Part shown: positions 18,855-28,100 of the stretch, piece by piece
Layout of the letters: every line of letters begins with the position of its first letter
Numbering within the stretch: the first letter of the stretch is position 1
Assembly (NCBI RefSeq): GCF_030656875.1
Contig: NZ_CP130943.1
Coordinates: 3,348,001-3,412,000, forward strand
From: Prescottella sp. R16
GTDB taxonomy: Bacteria; Actinomycetota; Actinomycetes; Mycobacteriales; Mycobacteriaceae
Length of the DNA: 64,000 nucleotides
Direction: 5' to 3'
Position numbers and translations under genes: made by a program
The notes under the pieces: generated by a model
The model's input: only the letters and a program-made list of their open reading frames with translations
What the model was told of the DNA's origin: nothing
Database searches by the model: none

Positions 18855-20380
18855 CACTTCCCGGCACCGGCATGTTGGCGGATCGCGCGATCGCGGCGCT
18901 CGATCGTTGCGGGGCAACGCTTCCCGAGATCGGAGGCGACGCAGGCCCGGCCCCGATCTCGGCGCGCACCCCCATCGACGGCTCGGTCCTCGCGTTCCTG
19001 CACCCGAGCACGTCCGCCGACGTCGATGCGGCGGTGCGGCGTGCGTCCGAGGTGTTCCGAACGTGGCGGGCGGTGCCCGCACCCCGGCGGGGCGCGGTGG
19101 TGCGCCGACTGGGTGAACTGCTCACCGAGCACAGGTCCGACCTGGCCGACCTGGTCACCCTGGAGGCGGGCAAGATCCGCTCCGAGGCCCTCGGCGAGGT
19201 GCAGGAGATGATCGACATCTGCGAGTTCGCGGTCGGGCTGTCCCGGCAGTTGTACGGGCGCACCATCGCCTCGGAGCGGCCGGGCCATCGGCTGTCGGAG
19301 ACGTGGCATCCGCTGGGGGTGGTGGCGGTGATCTCGGCGTTCAATTTCCCGGTCGCGGTGTGGTCGTGGAACACCGCGCTGGCACTGGTGTGCGGCGATC
19401 CGGTGGTGTGGAAGCCGTCCGAGACCACCCCGCTCACCGCGATCGCGTGCGACGCGTTGCTGCGCCGGGCCGCCGCCGAGACCGGAGCCCCGAACGGCCT
19501 GCACCACGTGGTGCTCGGGGCGGCGGTCATCGGCGAGCAACTGGTCGACGATCCGCGGGTCGCGCTCGTGAGCGCAACCGGATCGGTGCGGATGGGGCGT
19601 GCGGTGGCGCCGCGGGTCGCGGCCCGCTTCGGTCGCTGCCTGCTGGAGTTGGGCGGCAACAATGCCGCGGTGGTGACGCCGTCAGCCGATCTGGATCTGA
19701 CGGTGCGCGCCGTGGTCTTCGCGGCCGCCGGCACCGCGGGCCAGCGGTGCACCACGCTGCGGCGGCTGATCGTCCACCGATCCGTCGTGGACGACGTGAC
19801 CGCCCGGATCGCCGACGCGTACCGGCAACTGCCGGTGGGTGATCCGTTCGACGACGGCGTCCTGGTGGGGCCGTTGATCTCCGGGGCGGCGCTGCACGCC
19901 ATGCACGCCGCCCTCGACACCGCGCGCGCCGACGGCGGTGTCGTCGTCACCGGCGGCGAACGCATCGGTGGCGGCGGCTCGTTCTACGTCAGGCCCGCGA
20001 TCGTCCGGATGCCGGCGCAGACCGCGATCGTGCGGGCCGAGACGTTCGCGCCGATCCTGTACGTCCTCGCGTACGACACCTTCGACGAGGCCGTCGAACT
20101 GCACAACGGTGTCCCACAGGGCTTGTCGTCGGCGATCTTCACCACCGACCAGCGCGAGGCCGAACGGTTCCTCGCCGCCGACGGCTCCGACTGCGGCATC
20201 GCGAACGTCAACATCGGCACGTCCGGGGCGGAGATCGGTGGCGCGTTCGGCGGCGAGAAGGACACCGGCGGCGGACGCGAATCCGGCTCCGACGCCTGGA
20301 AGTCGTACATGCGCCGCGCCACCAACACCGTCAACTACTCGGACGAACTTCCCCTCGCACAGGGAGTGGAGTTCGGCTAG
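18851..20380 (+). CDS. 2-aminoadipate 6-semialdehyde dehydrogenase (AmaB/Pcd-like)
   Basis: 509-residue NAD(P)-dependent aldehyde dehydrogenase of the ALDH7 / piperideine-6-carboxylate dehydrogenase type. The general base Glu266 is in LLELGGNN and the nucleophile Cys300 in GTAGQRCTT; the motifs AFNFPVAVW and FGGEKDTGGGRESGSDAWK, with C-terminal MRRATNTVNYS, are characteristic of the lysine-pathway branch. It oxidises the product of lysine 6-aminotransferase. Translation is coupled to the DUF1338 gene. Its TAG stop shares a CTAG with the stop of the convergent SDR gene. Confidence 0.92.
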   Translation: MTLPGTGMLADRAIAALDRCGATLPEIGGDAGPAPISARTPIDGSVLAFLHPSTSADVDAAVRRASEVFRTWRAVPAPRRGAVVRRLGELLTEHRSDLADLVTLEAGKIRSEALGEVQEMIDICEFAVGLSRQLYGRTIASERPGHRLSETWHPLGVVAVISAFNFPVAVWSWNTALALVCGDPVVWKPSETTPLTAIACDALLRRAAAETGAPNGLHHVVLGAAVIGEQLVDDPRVALVSATGSVRMGRAVAPRVAARFGRCLLELGGNNAAVVTPSADLDLTVRAVVFAAAGTAGQRCTTLRRLIVHRSVVDDVTARIADAYRQLPVGDPFDDGVLVGPLISGAALHAMHAALDTARADGGVVVTGGERIGGGGSFYVRPAIVRMPAQTAIVRAETFAPILYVLAYDTFDEAVELHNGVPQGLSSAIFTTDQREAERFLAADGSDCGIANVNIGTSGAEIGGAFGGEKDTGGGRESGSDAWKSYMRRATNTVNYSDELPLAQGVEFG

Positions 20381-21219
20381 CCGGGCTGCTCGTCGCGGAT
20401 CTCGTCGCGCCGCAGCCGCGCGTCGTAGTCGGCCCGCGTCGTGGGGTCGACGCGGGTCAGTGCCCGCTCACCGCCGACGGCCCGGCGGATCCACTGCACC
20501 AGCCGTTCCGGCGCCACGGCGAGCCCGAGGTCGAGGGCGGCGAGGTAGCCCGGGACCGGCGTCTCGGCGCGGCGGGTGCGGACGGTGCGCACGATGGCGT
20601 CGGCGATGTCCTCGGGGTCGACGGTGGGCAGTCCCTTGCCGAGCGGGATGCCCGAGGTGAGCGTCGTCCGCACCGCGCTCGGTAGCACGGTCGACACACT
20701 GACTCCGTGGTCGGCGAACTCGAGCCGGGCAGCCGCCGAGAGTCCCACGGCCGCATACTTGCTCGCGTTGTAGACCGCGAGGCCGGGGATCGCGATCTTG
20801 CCGGCCAGCGATGCGACGTTCACGACGTGCCCGCGCCCGCGTTCGATCATGCCGGGCACCACGGCGCGCATCCCGTGGATCGGGCCCCACACGTTGACGT
20901 CGATCGTCATCTCGCCGGTCGCATCGGGCTCGTCGAGGAAACCGCCGACCGGCATGACGCCGGCGTTGTTGACGAGGATGTCGATCGGCCCCGCCTCGGC
21001 GACGCACGCATCCCACGACGCCCGCGACCGCACGTCCAACACGTGCGCGGTTCCGAGTCCGTCTGCGGTGGATTCCACTGCGTCCCGGTCGATGTCGGCG
21101 AGTGCGACGGTCGCGCCGCGGGCGGCGAACGCCTCCGCGGTGGCCCGGCCGATGCCGCGTCCGGCGCCGGTCACGAGCACCCGCGCTCCGCCCAGGTCGA
21201 TCTCGGGGTATCGGGTCAT
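20377..21219 (-). CDS. short-chain dehydrogenase/reductase
   Basis: 280 residues. The Rossmann motif TGAGRGIGRA, NNAG, the catalytic Ser in NVASLAGK and YNASKYA are all present. The C-terminus is longer than the core fold, as in SDRs acting on bulky lipophilic substrates. ATG at 21219 follows GGAGG and overlaps the stop of the upstream monooxygenase by four bases. It probably oxidises an alcohol or reduces a ketone in the pathway encoded by the three-gene operon. Confidence 0.9.
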   Translation of the reverse strand: MTRYPEIDLGGARVLVTGAGRGIGRATAEAFAARGATVALADIDRDAVESTADGLGTAHVLDVRSRASWDACVAEAGPIDILVNNAGVMPVGGFLDEPDATGEMTIDVNVWGPIHGMRAVVPGMIERGRGHVVNVASLAGKIAIPGLAVYNASKYAAVGLSAAARLEFADHGVSVSTVLPSAVRTTLTSGIPLGKGLPTVDPEDIADAIVRTVRTRRAETPVPGYLAALDLGLAVAPERLVQWIRRAVGGERALTRVDPTTRADYDARLRRDEIRDEQPG

Positions 21220-22682
21220 GAGGAAACCTCCGTCGATGTCAGATAGGCCGATTCGTCGAAGCGGTGCAATCGCTCCCGCATCCGCCCGGTGGACCACGGC
21301 CAGTTGAAACTGTTGCGGCCGTTGACGTCCAGGAAGTAGCTCTGGCAGCCGCCGGCGTTGTAGACGGTGGTGGCGAGGGCCTGCTGCACCTCGGCGTTGA
21401 ACGCGGCCTGCACCTCGGGCCGGGGTTCCATGCGGGTCCAGCCGGCCGAGCGCGCGGCGCCGATCGCGGCCGTCAGGTAGTCGAGTTGCGCCTCGAGGAT
21501 CATGAACGCCGACGTGTGCCCGGTGCCGAGGGCCGGGCCCAGCAGCACGAACGCGTTGGGGAATCCGGCGACGGTGGTGCCGAGGTAGGCCTGTGGGCTG
21601 CCCTTCCAGTGGTCGCCCAGGCTGCGGCCCTGACCGTCGAACACCCGTCCGGCGATGGGCATGTCGAGGATGTGGAAACCGGTGCCGAAGATGATGGCGT
21701 CGACCTCACGCTCCTGGCCGTCCGCGCCGATCACCACGTTGCCCCGCACCTGCCGCACCGCGTTCGCGTGCACCTCGACGTTCGGGCGGTTCAGCGCAGG
21801 GTAGTACGTGTTGGACATCAACAGCCGCTTGCAGCCGAGCGTGTAGTCGGGGGTGAGCGCCCGGCGCAGTTCCGGATCCCGGATCTGCGCCCGCAGCTGC
21901 ATGCGGCCGATCTGCTGGATCACCCGCAGGATCCACGGGTTGCGGAAGCCGACACCGAGGGCCTCCATGATCCCGTACTGGATGCGGCGCAGCGTATTCA
22001 GCGATCCGGGGATCGCGCCGATCGCCGCACGGACGGGGCCGGGCAGCGCGGTGTCCGGCTTGGGCAGCACCCACTGCGCCGTCCGCTGATAGAGGTGCAA
22101 CTCCCCCACCACCGGCGCGATCTCGGGGACGAACTGCACCGCCGACGCGCCCGTCCCGACGACGGCGACCCGCTTGCCGGACAGGTCGTAGTCGTGGTTC
22201 CAGCGCGACGAGTGGAACACCTCGCCGGTGAACCCGTCGAGCCCCGGGACGTCGGGGATCAGCGGTTGGTTCCACGGGCCGGCGGCCGCGATCACCGCGT
22301 TCGCGGTGAAGGTGCCGTTCGACGTCTCCAGCACCCACCGCCGCGTGGTCTCGTCCCACTGGGCACGCAGCAGTTCGGTACCGAACTCGACGCGCTCGTG
22401 CACGCCGTGCTCGGCGGCGGTCCGCTCGATGTACTCGCGGATCTCGTGCTGGCCCGCGAACAGTCGACTCCATCCGGGGTTGGGCGCGAACGAGTACGAG
22501 TACAGCGCGGACGGCACGTCGCACGCGCACCCGGGGTAGGTGTTGTCACGCCAGGTTCCGCCGAGGGAGTCGGCCTTCTCGAGGATCACGACGTCGTCGA
22601 TCCCCATGCGCTGCAACCGGATCACGGCACCGATCCCCGAGATTCCGGCGCCGACGACGATCACCTCGTGGTGGCCGGTCAT
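21216..22682 (-). CDS. FAD-dependent monooxygenase, Baeyer-Villiger-like
   Basis: 488 residues with two Rossmann motifs: VVGAGISGIG at residues 9-18 for FAD and VVGTGASAVQ for NADPH. Before the second stands FTGEVFHSSRWNHD, which fits the Baeyer-Villiger fingerprint FxGxxxHxxxW except that Asn follows Trp where Pro or Asp is usual. GGTWRDNTYPGCACDVPSALY is typical of this group (EthA/MymA-like). Such enzymes insert oxygen next to a ketone to give an ester or lactone. It is flanked, with ATGA overlaps at both ends, by a patatin-like hydrolase and an SDR. Confidence 0.88.
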   Translation of the reverse strand: MTGHHEVIVVGAGISGIGAVIRLQRMGIDDVVILEKADSLGGTWRDNTYPGCACDVPSALYSYSFAPNPGWSRLFAGQHEIREYIERTAAEHGVHERVEFGTELLRAQWDETTRRWVLETSNGTFTANAVIAAAGPWNQPLIPDVPGLDGFTGEVFHSSRWNHDYDLSGKRVAVVGTGASAVQFVPEIAPVVGELHLYQRTAQWVLPKPDTALPGPVRAAIGAIPGSLNTLRRIQYGIMEALGVGFRNPWILRVIQQIGRMQLRAQIRDPELRRALTPDYTLGCKRLLMSNTYYPALNRPNVEVHANAVRQVRGNVVIGADGQEREVDAIIFGTGFHILDMPIAGRVFDGQGRSLGDHWKGSPQAYLGTTVAGFPNAFVLLGPALGTGHTSAFMILEAQLDYLTAAIGAARSAGWTRMEPRPEVQAAFNAEVQQALATTVYNAGGCQSYFLDVNGRNSFNWPWSTGRMRERLHRFDESAYLTSTEVSS

Positions 22683-23626
22683 GCGCGGGCTCCTGCCGCG
22701 AGGGCGCGCTGCACCTGGGTGCGGGTGCTGCGCAGCGAGTGTTCCAGAGTGGCGAGTCGGCGGCGATCGTCCATGAAGTTGGCACCCATCACGGCGAGAT
22801 CCTCGGCGGTCGCGTCGATCCGGATCACGCGCGTGCCGGACGCCGCCAGCGCCGCGCATTCGGCGTCGAGTCCGGCGCTCATCCAGTTCCGCAGCACCAG
22901 ACGTTCGAGGGCGGCCGGTCCGCGGCCGGGGATGCGGCCGCGGGAGGCCATCGGTGCCAGCACGATCACCTCGTCGAGTCCGCGTCCGGCCAGCAGATCG
23001 GCCGACGCGGTGGAGGCCGCACCTCCGTCGACGTACCGCCGACCGCCGATCGTGACCGGTGACATCCAGCCCGGGATCGCCCACGATGCCCGCAGTGCCT
23101 CCGACAGCGTCGCGTTCGGCGCCCCCTGCGCCCCGAACGCCACCTGCTCACCGGTGGCGGCGTCCATTGCGACCAACCAGGTCCGGGTGTGCGGCACCCA
23201 CCCGTCGGGGTCCGCGACGCCGGCGGCCAGGCGGTCCAGCCAGTCGGCGTCGCCGCGGCCCTCCGGGAGCAACCCGCTCAACCGGGTCATGGTGGGCACG
23301 GCGCGGCGCAGCAGACCGGGTGCACTCGGCCGCGGTCGCGGTAACGGCGGGAACCGGCCCGGCGCGCCCTCGAGATGGTGCGACAGCACCGGATGCGTGG
23401 GCTCCCCCAGTTGCATCGCGAGGATCTCGTCGACGCCGATGCCGCTCCCGAGCATCGTGACGAGTTCGGCCCCCGCCGACGTGCCGACCAGGGTGTCCGC
23501 GTCGCGCGGATCCCATCCGAGCGCGTCACGGACCGCGACCAGCGCGGCAACGGTCCACGCGGCCCCCAGTGTTCCCCCGCATCCGATGACCAGGCCCCGA
23601 CTGAGATGTGTGTCACTCGACGTCAT
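22679..23626 (-). CDS. patatin-like phospholipase / esterase
   Basis: 315 residues. The oxyanion loop GCGGTLGA, nucleophile Ser50 in GTSAG and the Asp of the dyad in YVDGGAAS are clear. Patatin-like enzymes hydrolyse acyl esters of lipids. It is first in a three-gene overlapping operon and could cleave the ester or lactone product of the monooxygenase, though a general lipase role is equally possible. No signal peptide is seen. A TetR-family regulator gene is divergent, 61 bases away. Confidence 0.88.
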   Translation of the reverse strand: MTSSDTHLSRGLVIGCGGTLGAAWTVAALVAVRDALGWDPRDADTLVGTSAGAELVTMLGSGIGVDEILAMQLGEPTHPVLSHHLEGAPGRFPPLPRPRPSAPGLLRRAVPTMTRLSGLLPEGRGDADWLDRLAAGVADPDGWVPHTRTWLVAMDAATGEQVAFGAQGAPNATLSEALRASWAIPGWMSPVTIGGRRYVDGGAASTASADLLAGRGLDEVIVLAPMASRGRIPGRGPAALERLVLRNWMSAGLDAECAALAASGTRVIRIDATAEDLAVMGANFMDDRRRLATLEHSLRSTRTQVQRALAAGARA

Positions 23627-23687
23627 ATGCAGAAACTAACAGCATTCAGATACCGGCGGTAGCCCAATCGTCGTGGAGAATGACCGC

Positions 23688-24311
23688 ATGGCACGTTTGA
23701 CCAGATCGGAGAGCCAGGCCCGGACCCGCGCGGACCTGCTCGCGACCGCCCGCGACCTGTTCCTCACCGACGGCTACGCGGCGACGTCACTCGAGAAGGT
23801 CGCCGAGACGGCGGGCTACTCGAAGGGCGCGGTGTACTCGAACTTCCGCGGCAAGAAGGAGTTGTGCCTCGAGGTCCTCGACCTGATCCACACGACGAAG
23901 TTCGAGGAGGTGGCAGCACTCGTGGCCGCGGACGGCGACCTCGACGAGCTGCTCGACCGCATCCAGGAGTGGGCCGCACGCACCCTCGGTGACGTGGGCT
24001 GGACGATGCTCGAGTTCGAGTTCATCGCCGCCTGCCGGCACGACCCCGAGGTGCAGGCCGCGCTGGCGTCGGCCCTGGGAATGGCGCACGGAATGGTTCT
24101 GGCCCTGGTGAATTCGCTGACCACCGCAACCGGGATCGTGCTGCCGCTGCCACCCGAGGATGCTGCGCGCAGCATCCTCAGCCTCGGTGTGGGACTCGGC
24201 ATCCAACGCGCCATCGACCCCGACATCTCGGCCCGCATCGTCACCGACAACCTGCGCGCACTCCTGCAGCGGGGCTCGCCCCTCCCCGACGCAGGGGCGA
24301 GCAGATCCTGA
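23688..24311 (+). CDS. TetR-family transcriptional regulator
   Basis: 207 residues. The N-terminal helix-turn-helix reads LLATARDLFLTDGYAATSLEKVAETAGYSKGAVYSNFRGKKEL in consecutive family motifs (shown here only as the start GYAATSLEKVAE and the recognition element SKGAVYSNF). The C-terminal half is an all-helical ligand domain. ATG at 23688 with a GGAG about 10 bases upstream is chosen over GTG at 23673. Its divergent position suggests that it represses the patatin-monooxygenase-SDR operon and itself from the shared 61-base gap. Confidence 0.88.
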   Translation: MARLTRSESQARTRADLLATARDLFLTDGYAATSLEKVAETAGYSKGAVYSNFRGKKELCLEVLDLIHTTKFEEVAALVAADGDLDELLDRIQEWAARTLGDVGWTMLEFEFIAACRHDPEVQAALASALGMAHGMVLALVNSLTTATGIVLPLPPEDAARSILSLGVGLGIQRAIDPDISARIVTDNLRALLQRGSPLPDAGASRS

Positions 24312-24324
24312 CCCTCCCTCCTCG

Positions 24325-24918
24325 TCAGTACAGCGTCGCGATGAAATCGAAGACCGCGGGCTGCACTGCCGGATTGGCGGCGTTGATGCCGTTCGCGGCG
24401 CCGATGACACCACCGATCGCGGCCCCGGGGATGCAGCCGACGAACAGGAACAGAACACATCCGACGACGGCGCCGACACCCGCGCCGATCTGTGCGTTCA
24501 TCTGGCCGCCACTGTTCCAGCCCTTCTCGATCTCGCGCACCATGTTGCTGTAGGCGTCCTGCCGGGCGTCGGCATCCTCGAGCTCCGCCACCCCCTGCAC
24601 CGGAACCTCCGGGGTGAGCGTGAGCCGGTTGCCGTCGACGGTCGCGGACAGCGGCACGGCGGTGCCGGCGACCGGATAGCTGAGCGGGACGGTGCCGACC
24701 GTGGCGCCGGACGGGGCGACGACGTCGACGACATCGCCTGCTACACGGAACGTACCGGCGTCGAGGACGGTGTCGAGGGACGCACCGTCCGCGCCGATCT
24801 GCGTCCGATAGTGGATCGCGTCGGGTGGCGCACCCGGTTCCGCGTACGCGGTGCCGGTCGCGACACCGAGTGCCGCGATCGCCAGCACGGACACGGCCGC
24901 GGTTCTGTGGAGTTTCAC
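24325..24918 (-). CDS. secreted protein with C-terminal Gly/Ala-rich hydrophobic region
   Basis: 197 residues from GTG at 24918 behind AGGAGGGGAG. A cleavable signal peptide ends in GTAYAEPG (about residue 26). A beta-rich middle (TVLDAGTFRVAGDVVDVVAPSG) resembles a domain common in small secreted rhodococcal proteins of unknown function (DUF8020-like). The C-terminal 60 residues alternate Gly/Ala/Ile and contain two Cys, resembling glycine-zipper membrane inserts. No function can be assigned. Confidence 0.72.
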   Translation of the reverse strand: MKLHRTAAVSVLAIAALGVATGTAYAEPGAPPDAIHYRTQIGADGASLDTVLDAGTFRVAGDVVDVVAPSGATVGTVPLSYPVAGTAVPLSATVDGNRLTLTPEVPVQGVAELEDADARQDAYSNMVREIEKGWNSGGQMNAQIGAGVGAVVGCVLFLFVGCIPGAAIGGVIGAANGINAANPAVQPAVFDFIATLY

Positions 24919-25100
24919 GGGGAGCTCCCCTCCTAGCAGAAAGACGGCCCCGATCAGGTCAAAGACCGTCCGGAACCTCTCCAGAGTATCGGCTGCGGAA
25001 CGGTCTGTACGTGGTACCGAGATCCGTGACCGAAGCATCCCGTCTGTCCCCGGCCCCGTGTTCGCGCAGGTGACGACACTTGTCGGACCGTCGTTGCAAG

Positions 25101-28100
25101 ATGGACCGCATGGACTCCGTCCTCGAGCGTTTCTCCGCCCCCACCCGGGAGTGGTTCGACGGCGCCTTCGACGCGCCCACCGCCGCGCAGCTCGGGGCGT
25201 GGGACTCGATCGCGAGCGGCGCGCACACCCTCGTCGTGGCGCCCACCGGCTCCGGCAAGACGCTGTCGGCGTTCCTGTGGGCGCTGGACCGGTTGGCATC
25301 GACTGTGGAAGCCGACGAGAAGCGCACCGCGGCCACTCGCACCCGCGTCCTGTACCTCTCCCCGCTCAAGGCCCTCGGTGTGGACGTCGAACGCAACCTG
25401 CGGGCGCCACTGGTCGGCATCACGCAGACCGCGAAGCGTCTCGGGTTCGAGCCGCCGGAGATCCGGGTCGGTGTCCGCTCCGGCGACACCCCCACCGGCG
25501 AACGCCGCAAGCTGATCAAGACCCCACCCGACATCCTCATCACCACCCCCGAATCCCTGTTCCTGATGTTGACGTCGTCGGCGCGGGAAACCCTCGCCGG
25601 GGTGGAGACGGTGATCATCGACGAGGTGCACGCCGTCGCCGGCACCAAACGCGGCGCGCACCTGGCGCTGTCGCTCGAACGCCTCGACATGCTGCGCGAC
25701 GAACCGGTCCAGCGGATCGGGCTGTCCGCGACGGTGCGCCCACACGAGGAGGTGGCCCGGTTCCTCGCCGGCGCCGCCCCCGTGCGGATCATCGCGCCGC
25801 CGGCCGCCAAGACGTTCGATCTGACGGTGCGGGTCCCGGTCGAGGACATGACCGAGCTCGGTACCACCGACGACGAGACCGGCACCCCACAGGCCGGGTC
25901 GATCTGGCCGCACGTCGAGGAGCAGATCGTCGACCTGATCCTCGAGCACCGGTCGTCGATCGTGTTCGCGAACTCGCGCCGCCTCGCCGAGAAACTCACC
26001 GCCCGGCTCAACGAGATCTACGGCGAACGGCTCGGCGGCACGATCGAGAAACAGGGCAGGCCGCCGGCACAGATCGGTGCGCCCACCGAGGTCAGCTACG
26101 GAGCCGGTCCCCTGCTGGCACGCGCCCACCACGGCTCGGTCAGCAAGGACCAGCGCGCGATCATCGAGGACGACCTCAAGTCCGGGCGTCTGCGCTGCGT
26201 CGTCGCCACCAGCAGCCTCGAACTCGGAATCGACATGGGCGCAGTCGATCTCGTCGTCCAGGTGGAGGCGCCACCGTCGGTGGCGAGCGGGCTGCAACGC
26301 GTGGGCCGGGCCGGACACCAGGTGGGCGAGATCTCCCGCGGTGTGCTCTTCCCCAAGCACCGCACCGATCTGATCCACTGCGCGGTCACGGTCGAGCGCA
26401 TGACGAACGGCAAGATCGAGGCCCTCGAGATTCCCGCCAACCCGCTGGACATCCTGGCGCAGCAGACCGTCGCGGCCACCGCCCTCGAACCGGTCGACGT
26501 CGAGCAGTGGTTCGACGTGGTCCGGCGCAGCGGCTCGTTCGCGACCCTGCCGCGCTCGGCGTACGAGTCGACGCTCGACCTGCTCGCCGGCCGCTACCCC
26601 TCCGACGAGTTCGCCGAACTGCGGCCCCGCCTGGTGTGGGACCGCGACGCCGGCACCCTCACCGGGCGGCCCGGAGCCCAACGCCTCGCGGTCACCTCCG
26701 GCGGCGCCATCCCCGACCGCGGCCTGTTCGCCGTCTACATGGTGGGCGCTGCGTCTCCTGGTCGCTCCGCGGGCTCCGCTCCCGGCCAGTCTCGGGTCGG
26801 TGAACTCGACGAGGAGATGGTCTACGAGTCCCGCGTCGGGGACGTGTTCGCGCTCGGCGCCACCAGTTGGCGGATCGAGGAGATCACCTTCGACCGGGTC
26901 CTCGTCAGCCCCGCGCACGGCCTGCCGGGGCGGCTGCCGTTCTGGCACGGTGACGGTCTGGGCCGACCCGCCGAACTCGGTGAAGCACTCGGCGGATTCC
27001 TGCGGGAACTGTCGTCGAGCACCCCGGACGAGGTCGCGGCCCGCTGCACGGCGTCCGGGCTCGACACCAACGCCACCACCAACCTCGCGGCGCTGATCGA
27101 GGACCAGCGCCGCGCGACGGGACGCGTCCCCACCGACCGCACCCTCGTCGTGGAACGCTTCCGCGACGAACTCGGCGACTGGCGACTGGTGCTGCACTCG
27201 CCGTACGGACTGCGGGCGCACGCACCGTGGGCGCTCGCGATCGGGGCGCGGCTGCGGGAACGGTTCGGTATCGACGCCGCCCCCACCGCCTCCGACGACG
27301 GCATCATCGTCCGGCTCCCCGACACCGAGGACACCCCGCCCGGCGCGGACCTGTTCGTGTTCGAACGTGACGAGATCGAGGACATCGTCACCGACGAGGT
27401 GGGCGGCTCGGCGCTGTTCGCGTCCCGCTTCCGTGAATGTGCCGCGCGCGCACTGCTGTTGCCGCGACGCACCCCCGGCAAGCGGGCACCGCTGTGGCAG
27501 CAGCGGCAACGCTCGGCGCAACTGCTCGACGTGGCCCGCAAGTTCCCGACGTTCCCGATCCTGCTCGAGGCGGTCCGCGAATGCCTGCAGGACGTCTACG
27601 ACCTGCCCGCGCTGCGCGACCTGTTCGGTCGTCTCGGACGGAGGCAGATCCGGATCGTGGAGGTGGAGACCGCGGCCCCGTCCCCGTTCGCGAACGCGCT
27701 GCTGTTCGACTACGTGGGCGCGTTCATGTACGAGGGCGACAGTCCGCTCGCCGAACGTCGCGCCGCCGCGCTGTCGCTCGACTCCACGCTCCTCGCGGAA
27801 CTGCTCGGCCGGGTGGAGTTGCGCGAACTGCTCGACGCCGACGTGATCGAGGCGACCGAGCGGCAGTTGCAGCGGCTGGATCCGGACCGCCGCGCCCGGG
27901 ACGTGGAGGGCATGGCGGATCTGCTGCGCCTGCTCGGCCCGCTCACCATCGACGAGGCGACGCAGCGTTCCACTGCCGATCCGGTGCCGTGGCTCGACGA
28001 ACTCGTCGCACACCGCCGCGCCCTGCACGTCTCGTTCGCGGGACGGCAGTGGTGGACGGCGATCGAGGATGCCGCCCGGCTGCGCGACGGTCTCGGCGTG

